In this document: piece by piece, positions 15,602 through 24,076 of the stretch
How positions within the stretch are numbered: position 1 is the stretch's first letter
Layout of the letters: every line of letters starts with the position of its first letter
NCBI RefSeq assembly: GCF_018499875.1
Contig: NZ_JAHBAY010000019.1
Span: 1-64,000 of the forward strand
Direction: 5' to 3'
DNA length: 64,000 bases
From: Kineosporia corallincola
Lineage (GTDB): Bacteria > Actinomycetota > Actinomycetes > Actinomycetales > Kineosporiaceae
The notes under the pieces: model-generated
Database searches by the model: none
What the model was told of the DNA's origin: nothing
Seen by the model: only the letters and a program-made list of their open reading frames with translations
Position numbers and translations under genes: made by a program

Positions 15602-17029
15602 GTGAGTGAGCACGACAGCGTCCAGATCGCGATCCTCGGCCCGCTGCGGGTGGGTCACGCCGGGGCCTGGCAGCCGGTCACCGCACCGATGGAACGTCAC
15701 CTGCTCGCGCTGCTGGTGGCCCGCGACGGGCAGCTCGCCACCGACGACTGGCTGATCAGCTACCTGTGGCGCGACCGGGCACCCCGCCAGGCCACCAACA
15801 CGCTCCAGACCTACGTCTCGCACCTGAGGCCCCTGCTGGAGCCCGGGCACGCGCCAGGCACCCCGTGGACCGTGCTGCGGCGCGAGTCCTCCGGATACCT
15901 CCTCACGGCCGGGAACATCGACGGACGCACCTTCACTTCCCTCACCGACAGCGGCATTTCGCACCTGCGGTCCGGATCGCCCGAGTCGGCCGAACGTGAC
16001 CTGCACGCGGCCCTGCGCCTGTGGCGCGACGACGAGGCGTTCGCCGACGTGATCGCCCCCGAACCGGTGCGGCGGATGACCGACCAGCTGAACGCCCAGC
16101 GCCTGCGCGCCTTCACGGCCTGGTTCCAGCTCCGGATCGACTCCGGCCGGGCCGACACGGTGCTCGATGCCCTGCGCGAGCAGCACACCCGGCACCCGTA
16201 CGACGAAGACCTCACCCGGCTGCGCATGCTCGCCCTGCACCGCTGCGACCGCTCGGCCGAGGCCCTGCGGATCTACGCCGAATCCGCCCGCGCGCTGCGC
16301 GAGGAGCTCGGCGCCGATCCGGGCCGGCCCCTGCGGGAAGCACACGCCCAGGTGCTGGCCGCCACGGCGCAGGGGGCCGATGCGGTCGTCGTCCACCAGC
16401 CGGTGGTAGCCCTGGCGATGAACCAGCCCGCGCTGCCCGACCCCGCCATTCAGCCCGCCCTCCAGCCGGGCCCGGCCACGAACCACCAGAGCTTTCAGGG
16501 ACGACGCTGGGCCCTGACGGCATCCGCCGCCGTCGTCGTCGCTCTCACCGCGGTCCTGCTCATCCGGACGCACCACGCCCCGGGCGCTCCCGGCGATCTC
16601 AGCGGCGCCACGGCCGGCGACGTGCACAGCGAGTTCGACCTCGAATTGCAGCCGGGGGTACTGCACGACCTGGACGTGCCGCCGGGCACGTCCACCGTGC
16701 TGCCGTTCGGTCAGGGTCCGCAGGCGGCCCGTGGGGATCTGTACCGTCCCAAGGGCGGCACCGACCAGGTGCAGGGAGCGCCCTCGGCGCAGGGTGCCTT
16801 CAACCAGTTCGACCTGGTCAGCGAACATTCCACCGCGACCGGCTGCCGCGCCCTGCTGCCCAAGGCGGGCGGGAACGTCGCCACAGCGAAACTGCGGGCC
16901 GGCAGCCGGATGTGCGTGCGCACGCACGAGGGCCGCTGGGCGCTGCTGGTGGTCACCGAGCTGCCGCCCGCACGGCTGGCGTCGCTGTACCTGCACGTCG
17001 TCGTCCTGAATCCCGAACCAGCGCGCTGA
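15602..17029 (+). CDS. Membrane-anchored SARP-like (winged helix + BTAD) regulator
   Basis: A 475-residue one-component regulator. It has an N-terminal OmpR-type winged helix (residues 8-100: IAILGPLRV, ERHLLALLVARDGQLATDDW, RQATNTLQTYVSHLRPLLE, GYLL), a bacterial transcriptional activation domain (about 105-255, with EALRIYAESARALREELGADPG), a Pro/Gln linker, a single membrane helix (303-321) and an outer domain of about 150 residues with two cysteines. SARP/AfsR proteins are normally soluble. The membrane helix and outer domain suggest a ToxR-like architecture that senses outside and binds DNA inside. It uses a GTG start and lies between the NLR pair and two membrane proteins. Confidence 0.85.
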   Translation: MSEHDSVQIAILGPLRVGHAGAWQPVTAPMERHLLALLVARDGQLATDDWLISYLWRDRAPRQATNTLQTYVSHLRPLLEPGHAPGTPWTVLRRESSGYLLTAGNIDGRTFTSLTDSGISHLRSGSPESAERDLHAALRLWRDDEAFADVIAPEPVRRMTDQLNAQRLRAFTAWFQLRIDSGRADTVLDALREQHTRHPYDEDLTRLRMLALHRCDRSAEALRIYAESARALREELGADPGRPLREAHAQVLAATAQGADAVVVHQPVVALAMNQPALPDPAIQPALQPGPATNHQSFQGRRWALTASAAVVVALTAVLLIRTHHAPGAPGDLSGATAGDVHSEFDLELQPGVLHDLDVPPGTSTVLPFGQGPQAARGDLYRPKGGTDQVQGAPSAQGAFNQFDLVSEHSTATGCRALLPKAGGNVATAKLRAGSRMCVRTHEGRWALLVVTELPPARLASLYLHVVVLNPEPAR

Positions 17030-17089
17030 CCTGCGCATTCACCGCCTCCAGCGAACCTCACGCGAGCCTCACCCGCCGCCGACGAGAGT

Positions 17090-18328
17090 GTGCCCGTGCC
17101 GATCTCCTCCCTCCTTCCCGCAGCCGGCGCCTGGAGCCGGCGTCACTGGCTGCCCGTCACCCTCGGCAGCTGCGTGCTGGCCATCGTCGTGGCCGGCTGG
17201 GCCGTGCTGTTCCTCGGCGGCGAACCCGGTTCCGGCGCCGCCGAACGCCCCCTCGGCGGGGCGCTGCCCTGGCAGCGCGGGCCGGCCGCCGGCGGCGCCC
17301 AGGTCGCGCCCGATCCCTCAACCGGGGACGACGCCCAGCCCTCACCCCCGAACGGGACCGTCCCCACCGCGCCCGGATCATCGGGTGCCGGACAACCCGG
17401 AACGACCGCCCCCACCAGCGGGACAGCCACCGGCGCTCCTGCCCCGCCCAGACCCCTTCCGGGGCAGCCGGTACCACCCGGCCGGACCGGCAGCCCGACC
17501 ACCGGACCGACGTCCCCCGGCCATCCCACCACCGGACCACCGCCCCCGGGGACCCCGCCCCCGGACCTGCCGACCAGCGGCGTCCCCAGCCACACCGGCC
17601 CACCGACGACATACCCGAGCACCACCACCCCGCCCGGTCACCCCACGAGCACCCACCCACGGACCGACCCGCCGAACCCGCCCACCACCACCCAGCCGCC
17701 GGTCGGGCCACCGGTCACCCGCACCACCGGGCCGGTGGACGACGCGATCGTCGTGGCCGGGCCGGGAGCGGAGGTGTATTTCCCCCGTGACTTCAGCATC
17801 TTCGAGGTCCAGGCCGGCGGGATGCTCCACTGCCAGGGCATCGGCAACACCAATCTGACGACGATCGATGCCATCTCCGTCACCCTGGAGCCGCTGGAGG
17901 CGGGCGAGGACTTCGCCTACGTCGATCTTCCCACCGGCAGGGTCTGCGAGGGCAAGAACCTCTTCCCCGACGAAGCCCGGATGGTCGGGCGCTGCGGCAC
18001 CGGACCTGTCCCGCCGGGGCTCCCGGACGACTTCTCCACCGTTGTGACGGCCTACTGCCACATGAGCGTCCGGGCGCCAGCCCCGGACGGCAGGAACCAC
18101 CGGGCGAGGATCACCGCGACAGCCGAAACTCTCTGCACCGGGAGAGAAGTGAAGCAGTGCGCCCAGCTGCCCGCCGAGTCCCGGCCGAGCCCGGAGAACC
18201 CCGTGCGTGTTCGGTGGCAGGTCTACTCAGCCGTCCTTCGGGCCTGTTACGCCCCCGGCGACACGGCATTGGGCTCACAGGAGGGATGCGTCCGTGAATC
18301 CACGACAGCTACGCCGACCGCGTCCTGA
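17090..18328 (+). CDS. Membrane-anchored protein with Pro/Thr-rich stalk and outer Cys-rich domain
   Basis: A 412-residue protein. A short basic N-terminus is followed by one membrane helix (LGSCVLAIVVAGWAVLFLGG, about 24-43), then a Pro/Thr/Gly-rich stalk of about 160 residues (PTTGPTSPGHPTTGPPPPG type), then a folded C-terminal domain (about 215-412) with several cysteines (HCQG, GRVCEG, GRCG, AYCHM, ETLCTG, KQCAQ, RACYA, EGCV). The even number of cysteines suggests disulfides outside the cell. The family is not recognised. It starts 60 bp after the SARP-like gene and its end overlaps the next gene, so the three probably form a unit. Confidence 0.7.
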   Translation: MPVPISSLLPAAGAWSRRHWLPVTLGSCVLAIVVAGWAVLFLGGEPGSGAAERPLGGALPWQRGPAAGGAQVAPDPSTGDDAQPSPPNGTVPTAPGSSGAGQPGTTAPTSGTATGAPAPPRPLPGQPVPPGRTGSPTTGPTSPGHPTTGPPPPGTPPPDLPTSGVPSHTGPPTTYPSTTTPPGHPTSTHPRTDPPNPPTTTQPPVGPPVTRTTGPVDDAIVVAGPGAEVYFPRDFSIFEVQAGGMLHCQGIGNTNLTTIDAISVTLEPLEAGEDFAYVDLPTGRVCEGKNLFPDEARMVGRCGTGPVPPGLPDDFSTVVTAYCHMSVRAPAPDGRNHRARITATAETLCTGREVKQCAQLPAESRPSPENPVRVRWQVYSAVLRACYAPGDTALGSQEGCVRESTTATPTAS

Positions 18329-19232
18329 CCCACCCGTGCCAGCCCCATCCGCACCCACCCCGGCCGAGCCACCGCCGGACGAGCTGCACAACCAGACCGA
18401 GTTCATCAAGTTCGCCGTCCAGGTCGTCGCCCCCACCACCGTCGTGACCGCACTGCTCTACTACTTCGGTTATGTCGCCACCCGGGCCCGGTTCGCCTAC
18501 TTCGGCATCGACCTCGACCTGCTCGGCCTGTCCCAGCAGGCGCTCCTGATGCGCAGTGTCGGCGTCATGTTCCCGCCGCTGGTGCTCGCGCTGACGGTGG
18601 TGGCAGCCGGTCTGTGGACCCACGTGACGCTCAACCGGCTCCTCGCCTCCGGGCGGCATCCGCAAACCCTGCGCCGCGTGGGCTTTCTCGTGATCGTCGT
18701 CGGCCTGCTCGTGCTGCTGCGGGGGACGGCGGGCATGGTGATCCCCTCGATCGCCGAGAACGAGCCACCCGCCACCACCCCGCTGTGCCTGGCCTCCGGC
18801 GCTCTCGCTCTGGCCACCGGCCGCCGCATCCTGGCCCGCACATCCCCCGTCGCGCCGGCACGGGGCAGCCGGTACGAGCTCTCCGCGTGGATCTGCGTGT
18901 GGACGATCGTGGCCCTCGGAAGTTTCTGGGCCGTCAACAGTTTCGCCGGGGTGTACGGGCGTGGGCAGGCCACGGTCGACAGCGAGCGCCTGGACGAACG
19001 GCCCCGGGTGATCGTGGACACGAAGGAGTCGCTGCGGGTGTCCTATCCGGGCGTGCGTGAGGATCTGCTCGACGGCCCGGACGACCGGCGGTTCGGGTAC
19101 CGCTCGTCCGGCTGGCGCCTGTACGCGGCGACCGGCGAGCAGATGCTGCTGATCCCCGACGGCTGGCGGCAGGCCGGGACGGTGCTGCTGGTTCCGGTGA
19201 ACGACGACGTCCGGGTGCAGATGTACCCGTAA
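18294..19232 (+). CDS. Multi-pass membrane protein of unknown function
   Basis: A 312-residue protein. The GTG at 18294 is chosen because AGGAGGG lies 7-8 nt before it; the gene overlaps the end of the preceding one by 35 nt. After a Pro-rich cytoplasmic N-terminus there are four or five membrane segments (AVQVVAPTTVVTALLYYFGY, VMFPPLVLALTVVAAGLW, RVGFLVIVVGLLVLLRG, AWICVWTIVALGSFWAVNSF) and a C-terminal soluble part of about 95 residues (ERLDERPRVIVDTKESLRV to the end). Similar proteins occur in other actinobacteria, but I know of no function. Confidence 0.7.
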   Translation: MNPRQLRRPRPDPPVPAPSAPTPAEPPPDELHNQTEFIKFAVQVVAPTTVVTALLYYFGYVATRARFAYFGIDLDLLGLSQQALLMRSVGVMFPPLVLALTVVAAGLWTHVTLNRLLASGRHPQTLRRVGFLVIVVGLLVLLRGTAGMVIPSIAENEPPATTPLCLASGALALATGRRILARTSPVAPARGSRYELSAWICVWTIVALGSFWAVNSFAGVYGRGQATVDSERLDERPRVIVDTKESLRVSYPGVREDLLDGPDDRRFGYRSSGWRLYAATGEQMLLIPDGWRQAGTVLLVPVNDDVRVQMYP

Positions 19233-19244
19233 GCCTCGACCGGG

Positions 19245-19472
19245 ACCACTGGGATGATGACGGCATGCGCCGCACCGAGTTGAGCGCGGCCAGCAACAAG
19301 CCACCCTTGAGGACGAACGTGTCCCGATGCGCGCTCGCAGCCAGGCGGGCCAGGAACCGTTCGAGAACGTAGAGAACGAGCAGCTCCTGGGTGGAGCGCG
19401 CGGTCGACGCGCCAGGTTTTGCAGGTCCAGATAGGCCCGCCCGTCGGCGCTGGCCCGTGTCGGCCTGCTCAC
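19245..19472 (-). pseudogene. AbiEii-type nucleotidyltransferase toxin, frameshifted and truncated
   Basis: Starting at a GTG that overlaps the TGA of the AbiEi gene, the minus strand reads ADGRAYLDLQNLARR. After a frame change it continues as STQELLVLYVLERFLARLAA and TFVLKGGLLLAALN. This is the N-terminus of AbiEii (nucleotidyltransferase toxin; FVLKGG is the start of the NTase core). Sequence similarity ends near 19250, before the catalytic DxD region. The toxin is therefore inactive, having lost about 75 percent of its length. Confidence 0.8.
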
Positions 19473-20056
19473 GATGCTTCCAGGACGTCGAGGGCGTTGC
19501 GCAGCGGACCAAGGACGTTGAGGGACCGGGCGAGCTCGATGAGTTCGCTGCGGTCAGCGTCGCGCCGGGCGAGATAGCGACGCAGGGCACCGAAGGCGAG
19601 CGGCTCGCCGATCCGATGGCGTAGCCGCATCAAGTCGACGACGGTCCGGGTAGCCGAGTACATCCGGACAGGTTCACCGGGCGCGGCTTCGAGATGTGTC
19701 AGGCCAAGATCAAATGTTCCCGGCTCGAACCGCGACACCTCTACCGGTGGAAAGGCGATCTGGGGTGGCCGGGTTCCCCGTGGGACCGCAATGCTCACAA
19801 CGGCGGGAAGCTCGTCGGTGAGATCCCAGACCGACGCTGCCGAGATCAAGCAGATCGTGGCGCCCGGAGCCCGACGAGCCACAGCGAGGAAATCGGGGTA
19901 AGACGGCACGGGGGCGTCAGCGTGCCGGAAGACGCCCCTGGAAAGTTCCAAAACCTGCCCGGTATCGCGCCATCGGTACACATCACGAGGATGAATGCCG
20001 GCCTGACGGGCTTCGGCCAGAGTGAAGGTCGTTGGCAGCGATCCCAGCCCTTCCAT
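19469..20056 (-). CDS. AbiEi-type antitoxin/repressor of a type IV toxin-antitoxin system
   Basis: A 195-residue protein. The N-terminal winged helix (FTLAEARQAGIHPRDVYRWR, VLELSRGVFRH) is the AbiEi_4-type DNA-binding domain. The C-terminal part (ATICLISAASVWDLTDELPA, VSIAVPRGTRPPQ, YSATRTVVDLMRLRHRIGE, ALRRYLAR) is the AbiEi antitoxin domain. The ATG at 20056 is chosen because it sits at the edge of an inverted repeat that would be its own operator; the frame stays open upstream but lacks similarity there. In intact AbiE systems this protein represses the operon and neutralises AbiEii. Here it is left with a broken partner. Confidence 0.85.
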   Translation of the reverse strand: MEGLGSLPTTFTLAEARQAGIHPRDVYRWRDTGQVLELSRGVFRHADAPVPSYPDFLAVARRAPGATICLISAASVWDLTDELPAVVSIAVPRGTRPPQIAFPPVEVSRFEPGTFDLGLTHLEAAPGEPVRMYSATRTVVDLMRLRHRIGEPLAFGALRRYLARRDADRSELIELARSLNVLGPLRNALDVLEAS

Positions 20057-20104
20057 GGATATAAACGCAGCCACATAGGATCGAGGTGGCAACGTTTGTA
20101 TCCA
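20056..20104. promoter_or_regulatory. Inverted repeat, candidate AbiEi autorepression operator
   Basis: Two 20-nt arms (20056-20075 and 20085-20104) match at 16 of 20 positions (core TGGATA, AAACG, GCCAC) across a 9-nt spacer. They abut the abiEi start codon. AbiEi proteins are known to bind paired inverted repeats in their own promoter. Confidence 0.65.
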
Positions 20105-20600
20105 GCGAGCGGAGTTGCGTCGGGCGGCTTCCCTGCCCGCACGAAGACTCCGCCAGCGCTCCCGGACAACCGGGCGCGACTTCCAGCCCGCCAAGAACAT
20201 CCCGAGCATCTCGTCGCGCCGACGCCTACAGGGAGCAGCCAATCCGTTCGCCCAGGGAACACAGGAGAGCCGGCACCTCCTCCGGTGCCCTGGCGACCGC
20301 CTACGTCGGCACGGGTTCGGCCGTCACCGCGCCGGTCCGGCGAGTAGGCCAGAGATCAGGCGCTCACCGATGAACCGCGACAGCACAGCCATCAGCGAAC
20401 GTCAGCGCTCCTGACACCCAGGGCGCAGAATGCCACCGCCCTGCCGGCATCACCTCTGATCAGCAACGATTTCTGCATCTGCCCTCGCCCTCGGCAGGAG
20501 CCATCTGACCAAAATCCCGATCAGGCGCCCTGACGCACACGACGTGCGTCCGGCGTCCACCAGCACGCCGGCAGCCACCGCGAACGCGACACCCGAACGC
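20105..20600. other. Intergenic stretch without a supported gene
   Basis: About 500 bp between abiEi and the oxidoreductase operator. Several short frames on both strands lack domains and ribosome-binding sites. Nothing certain is seen; it may be decayed sequence at the border of the AbiE island. Confidence 0.4.
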
Positions 20601-20608
20601 TTCCAACT

Positions 20609-20672
20609 CGAAGCACTTGCTTTGAATTTGAAACAGGGCTACCTTCATCTCAGTTGCTTCGAATCCGAAGCA
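20609..20672. promoter_or_regulatory. Promoter flanked by two TGCTTCG/CGAAGCA dyads
   Basis: CGAAGCA-CT-TGCTTTG (20609-20624) and TGCTTCG-AATC-CGAAGCA (20655-20672) share the same half-site. Between them TTGCTT (20617) and TACCTT (20640) are spaced 17 bp and could be the -35 and -10 boxes of the gene at 20693. A dimeric repressor (MarR or TetR type) bound at both sites would block transcription. Confidence 0.65.
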
Positions 20673-20692
20673 CCCCACGGAAGGAAGACATC

Positions 20693-21631
20693 ATGAAGGC
20701 AGTTCGCTTCCACCAGGTCGGCGGCCCCGAGGTCCTGCGCTACGAAGACGCCGAGCAGCCGGTCCCCGGCCCGGGCCAGGTCCGCGTCCGTGTCGCCGGC
20801 TCCGCGTTCAGCCCGGCCGACGCCGGACTGCGCGGCGGATTCCTGCCGATCCCGATCACGCTGCCGCACATCCCGGGCTACGACGTGTCGGGCACGGTCG
20901 ACGCGCTCGGCGACGGCGTGGACAGCCTGAGCCTCGGCGAGAACGTCATCGGTTTCATCCCCATGACGGCGGACGGCTCGGCCGCCCAGTACGTCGTCGT
21001 CCCGGCGGAGTCCCTGGTCAGGGCGCCGCAGCGGATCCCGCTGGCCGACGCGGCGGGCCTGCCGTCGGTCGGGCTGACCGCCTCACAGGCCCTGTTCGAC
21101 GCCGGCCACCTCCAGGCCGGGCAGCGGATCCTGATCAACGGGGCCGGCGGCCCGGTGGGCGGCTACGCGGTGCAGCTGGCCAAGCGCGCCGGGGCCCACG
21201 TCGTCGCCACGGCCAGCCCGCGCAGCCGGGCCATCGTCGAGGCCGCCGGAGCGGACGAGATCATCGACCACACCACCGTCTCCCTGCTCGAGGCGGTGAC
21301 CGAGCCGGTCGACGTGCTGCTCAACCTCGCCCCGATCACCCTGGAGGACTTCACCGCCCTGACGGCCCGGGTGCGGGACGGCGGTGTGGTCGTGTCCACC
21401 ACGCCGATGGTGACCACCCCGGGCGACGAGAGCAGGGGCGTGCGGGCCGAGACGATCTTCGTCCAGCCCGACGCCGGCACGCTCGCGCACCTCGTGGCCC
21501 TGATCGACAGCGGTGACCTGCACGTCGAGATCGCCCGGCGGGTGCCGCTGAGCGACCTGCCCGCCCTGCACGCGCAGGCCGAGGCCGGCCAGGTTCACGG
21601 CAAGGTGATCATCGTCCCGCCGGCCGACTGA
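20693..21631 (+). CDS. MDR-family quinone oxidoreductase (zinc-independent)
   Basis: A 312-residue NADPH-dependent medium-chain reductase of the quinone oxidoreductase type. The N-terminal GroES-like domain (MKAVRFHQVGGPEVL, GQVRVRVAGSAFSPADAGLR, PHIPGYDVSGTVDALG) is followed by a Rossmann domain with LINGAGGPVGGYAVQLAKRAGAHV. The catalytic zinc ligands of alcohol dehydrogenases are missing. The ATG at 20693 has GGAAGGA upstream. The strong dyads in front suggest tight repression; the truncated marR gene just downstream may once have been the regulator. Confidence 0.9.
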   Translation: MKAVRFHQVGGPEVLRYEDAEQPVPGPGQVRVRVAGSAFSPADAGLRGGFLPIPITLPHIPGYDVSGTVDALGDGVDSLSLGENVIGFIPMTADGSAAQYVVVPAESLVRAPQRIPLADAAGLPSVGLTASQALFDAGHLQAGQRILINGAGGPVGGYAVQLAKRAGAHVVATASPRSRAIVEAAGADEIIDHTTVSLLEAVTEPVDVLLNLAPITLEDFTALTARVRDGGVVVSTTPMVTTPGDESRGVRAETIFVQPDAGTLAHLVALIDSGDLHVEIARRVPLSDLPALHAQAEAGQVHGKVIIVPPAD

Positions 21632-21669
21632 GCCCGCCTGACCAGGGCGCCGAAGCTCCCCCGACCGTC

Positions 21670-21990
21670 TCAGCAGACGACCGACAGGGAACCGTCCCCG
21701 CTGCCCGGCCCTGGCATGTGCCGATCGGTGATCTGCACGGCCAGGGCGCGCAGCGCCTGCTGGTCCTGCGGCCGCAGAGCGTCCGCGACGTCGGGCAGAC
21801 GCCGGGACACGTCGGCGTACAGCGACTCGGCGACCTGCTTGCCCTGCGGGGTGACCCTGAGCAGGATCACCCGCCGGTCGGTCTCCGGGCTCCCGCGCCG
21901 CACCAGGCCCCGCCGCTCGATGCGGTCGACCAGCTGGTTGGTCGTGCTGCGCGGCATCGCCGAGCACTTGGGCATCCAGCGCCCCGAAGG
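21670..21990 (-). pseudogene. MarR regulator lacking its N-terminus
   Basis: The minus strand encodes the C-terminal two thirds of a MarR protein: RSTTNQLVDRIERRGLVRRG, SPETDRRVILLRVTPQGKQV, then the dimerisation helices. The first helices, including the helix before the recognition helix, are missing. Upstream of about 21980 the frame runs into sequence that belongs to an SDR gene on the other strand. DNA binding is therefore unlikely. Confidence 0.75.
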
Positions 21991-22444
21991 CGCCGCCAGG
22001 CCGAGCATTTTCATCATGAGCTACCCCGTCGGCGGCAAGACCGGCACCTACGACGACCTCAACGCCGAGAAGCACTTCACGGGCATGGACGTGCCCATGA
22101 ACACGGTCGCCGGGAACGAGATGCTGGTGCTGGACGCAGCCCGCCGCTACCCCGGCATCGACACCTTCGGCCTCAACCCCGGCTTCGTCAAGTGCGACAT
22201 CCGCGGCAACCTGCTGGGCGCCGGAAGCCTCAAACACCGTGCGACGGAAGGCCTTCTCGAGCTGTTCACCCCCAGCGCCGACGACTACGCCCGGCGCATC
22301 GTGCCGCGCCTGGCGTCCCCGGACATCACCGGCCGCCGCGGCGCCATGTTCAGCAACAAGGGCCGGGCGATCCAGCCCACCGGAAGATCTTCCACAATTC
22401 CCGGGATCGCCCTCAACCTTTGGTCCCGGTCAGCGCGTTTATGA
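21990..22444 (+). pseudogene. Short-chain dehydrogenase, C-terminal fragment
   Basis: From about 22016 the plus strand encodes SYPVGGKTGTYDDLNAEKHF, TVAGNEMLVLDAARRYPGID, TFGLNPGFVKCDIRGNLLG and YARRIVPRLASPDITGRRGA. This is the C-terminal half of a protochlorophyllide-reductase-like SDR. The Rossmann GxxxGIG segment and the catalytic Tyr/Lys region are absent. The break coincides with the break in the facing marR gene. Confidence 0.75.
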
Positions 22445-22488
22445 GGGAGTGATGCTGAAACGCGAGGACGGTAGGAGAGTGCTGAACG

Positions 22489-23025
22489 GTGCGGGGCGTG
22501 GCAAGTGAGGAAGAGGGGTTCCAGGTCTTCGTCCAGCAACACTGGCGATCGCTGAACCGGACAGCCTTTCTGCTGACCGGAGACCGGGGCCGCGCGGAAG
22601 ACCTGGTGCAGAGCGCCTTCGAGAAGGTTCACCGTCGGTGGCACCATGTTTCGCAGATGGACGCACCGCTGGAGTACGTGCGGCGGGTGATGGTGACCAC
22701 AGCGATCTCGTGGCGGCGTCGGCGGGGTTCTGGGGAGATCCCGAGTCTGTCGGTCGATGTCGGGCTGCATGATCCGTACGAGCGCATCGATCAGCGCGAG
22801 CAGCTGATCGGCGCGTTGCGGCAGTTGCCGAACAAGATGCGGGCCGCCCTGGTGCTGCGCTACTTCGAGGACCTGTCCGAGGCCGATGTCGCGGCTGCGA
22901 TGGGCTGTTCGGTCGGCACGGTGAAGAGCCACATCTCGCGGGGCCTACAACGGCTGCGCGAGAAGATCGGAGACGAACCCGGTCGCCTCTCCCTGCCTGA
23001 CGATCCCGCACTGAGGAGAGCGTGA
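22489..23025 (+). CDS. ECF RNA polymerase sigma factor, SigE family
   Basis: A 178-residue extracytoplasmic-function sigma factor. Region 2 (FQVFVQQHWRSLNRTAFLLT, GRAEDLVQSAFEKVHRRW) opens DNA at the -10 box; region 4 (QLPNKMRAALVLRYFEDLSE, ADVAAAMGCSVGTVKSHISRG) binds the -35 box. The pattern is the SigE family common in streptomycetes and relatives. A GTG start is taken; a second GTG three codons on is possible. The next gene overlaps its stop and probably encodes a membrane-bound partner, but that protein lacks a recognisable zinc-type anti-sigma domain. Confidence 0.93.
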   Translation: MRGVASEEEGFQVFVQQHWRSLNRTAFLLTGDRGRAEDLVQSAFEKVHRRWHHVSQMDAPLEYVRRVMVTTAISWRRRRGSGEIPSLSVDVGLHDPYERIDQREQLIGALRQLPNKMRAALVLRYFEDLSEADVAAAMGCSVGTVKSHISRGLQRLREKIGDEPGRLSLPDDPALRRA

Positions 23026-23852
23026 TGAACATCGAGACCGAACTGCGCGAGGTGCTCGCCGACGAAGCCACCTTCGCCGGTGACATGCTGGATCCCTACG
23101 GCACGTTCATCCGCCGGGAGACGAAACGCCGCCGGGCCCGCCGGCTACGGTTGGCCACCGGGATGGCGGCCGTGGTCGCCGGCGTGGTCGCCGTCGCCGG
23201 GGTCCAGGTGTACGACGGCAGGCATTCCGCCCCTGCCCTCCCTGCCATCGTGTCCAGTCAGGAGGGCATTCCCGGTGCGGCGTTGCTCAGCAGCCCGCTG
23301 CGCGGTTCCCTGGCCCAGGACGAGGCCTTCATCGAGGCGATGCAGCCGCGGGTGTCCGCGAGCGGTGACGTCACGATCCTGTATGCCTCGGACGTCGGCG
23401 ACCAGCGTCTGGTCCTGGCCTGGGCGCAGGAGAGCGCGCAGGGCACGGCGCCGCACCCGACCAGTGAGAACGGCTTCCTGGTCTGGTTCGCCGGGCCGAG
23501 CGGGGCCTCGGCGCAGAAGATGCAGTTCCGTCAGCGCAGCCCTCTGCTCCAGGGGGCTTCCTCGTTCGTGGAGGCCAGTAACGACGCCGAAGGGTTGGCA
23601 GTGGTGATCGGCCCTCAGGGTTACACCGCCGAGGTCTCCAGTAACACCAGCTCCGTCGACACGGCCCAGGACACGGTCGGGAAAAGCACCCCTCTGGCCA
23701 CGGGAGCGACCGGCAGCGGTGTCGTGGAGACGGTTCTGCCGCCGCAATCGGCCCCACCCACCTTGACCGGCACGCTGATCAGGGACGGGCAGCGCACTTC
23801 CGTGACCGGCGACGGCATGACCTGGTCGGAGACAACGCACACCGCACCCTGA
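23025..23852 (+). CDS. Single-pass membrane protein cotranscribed with ECF sigma factor
   Basis: A 275-residue protein. The ATG at 23025 shares a base with the sigma factor stop (TGATG) and has GAGGAGAG in front. A cytoplasmic N-terminus of about 45 residues (ELREVLADEATFAGDMLDPY) is followed by a basic stretch (RRETKRRRARRLRL), one membrane helix (about 47-66, ATGMAAVVAGVVAVAGVQVY) and an outer domain of about 200 residues rich in Ser/Thr/Gly without cysteines. This topology suits an anti-sigma factor or sensor. The sequence does not show the HxxxCxxC motif, so the function is inferred from position only. Confidence 0.75.
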   Translation: MNIETELREVLADEATFAGDMLDPYGTFIRRETKRRRARRLRLATGMAAVVAGVVAVAGVQVYDGRHSAPALPAIVSSQEGIPGAALLSSPLRGSLAQDEAFIEAMQPRVSASGDVTILYASDVGDQRLVLAWAQESAQGTAPHPTSENGFLVWFAGPSGASAQKMQFRQRSPLLQGASSFVEASNDAEGLAVVIGPQGYTAEVSSNTSSVDTAQDTVGKSTPLATGATGSGVVETVLPPQSAPPTLTGTLIRDGQRTSVTGDGMTWSETTHTAP

Positions 23853-24076
23853 CACCGTCCAGCAGGTCGTACGAGCCGATCCCGCCCAGGACAGCGCCAA
23901 ACCCGCGATCCGCGCGCTGTCCTGGGCGGTCAACGGCCCAGGAAGAAACCACCGGGCCACCGTTTCCAGCACGTTCATCACGAAAATGACCGCAGCACAA
24001 GACATCCAGCACCCGCGGTACCAGCACATCACCCGGAAGCACGCTCAGCCGTTCCCGCGACACCGTCAGCCTGGCG

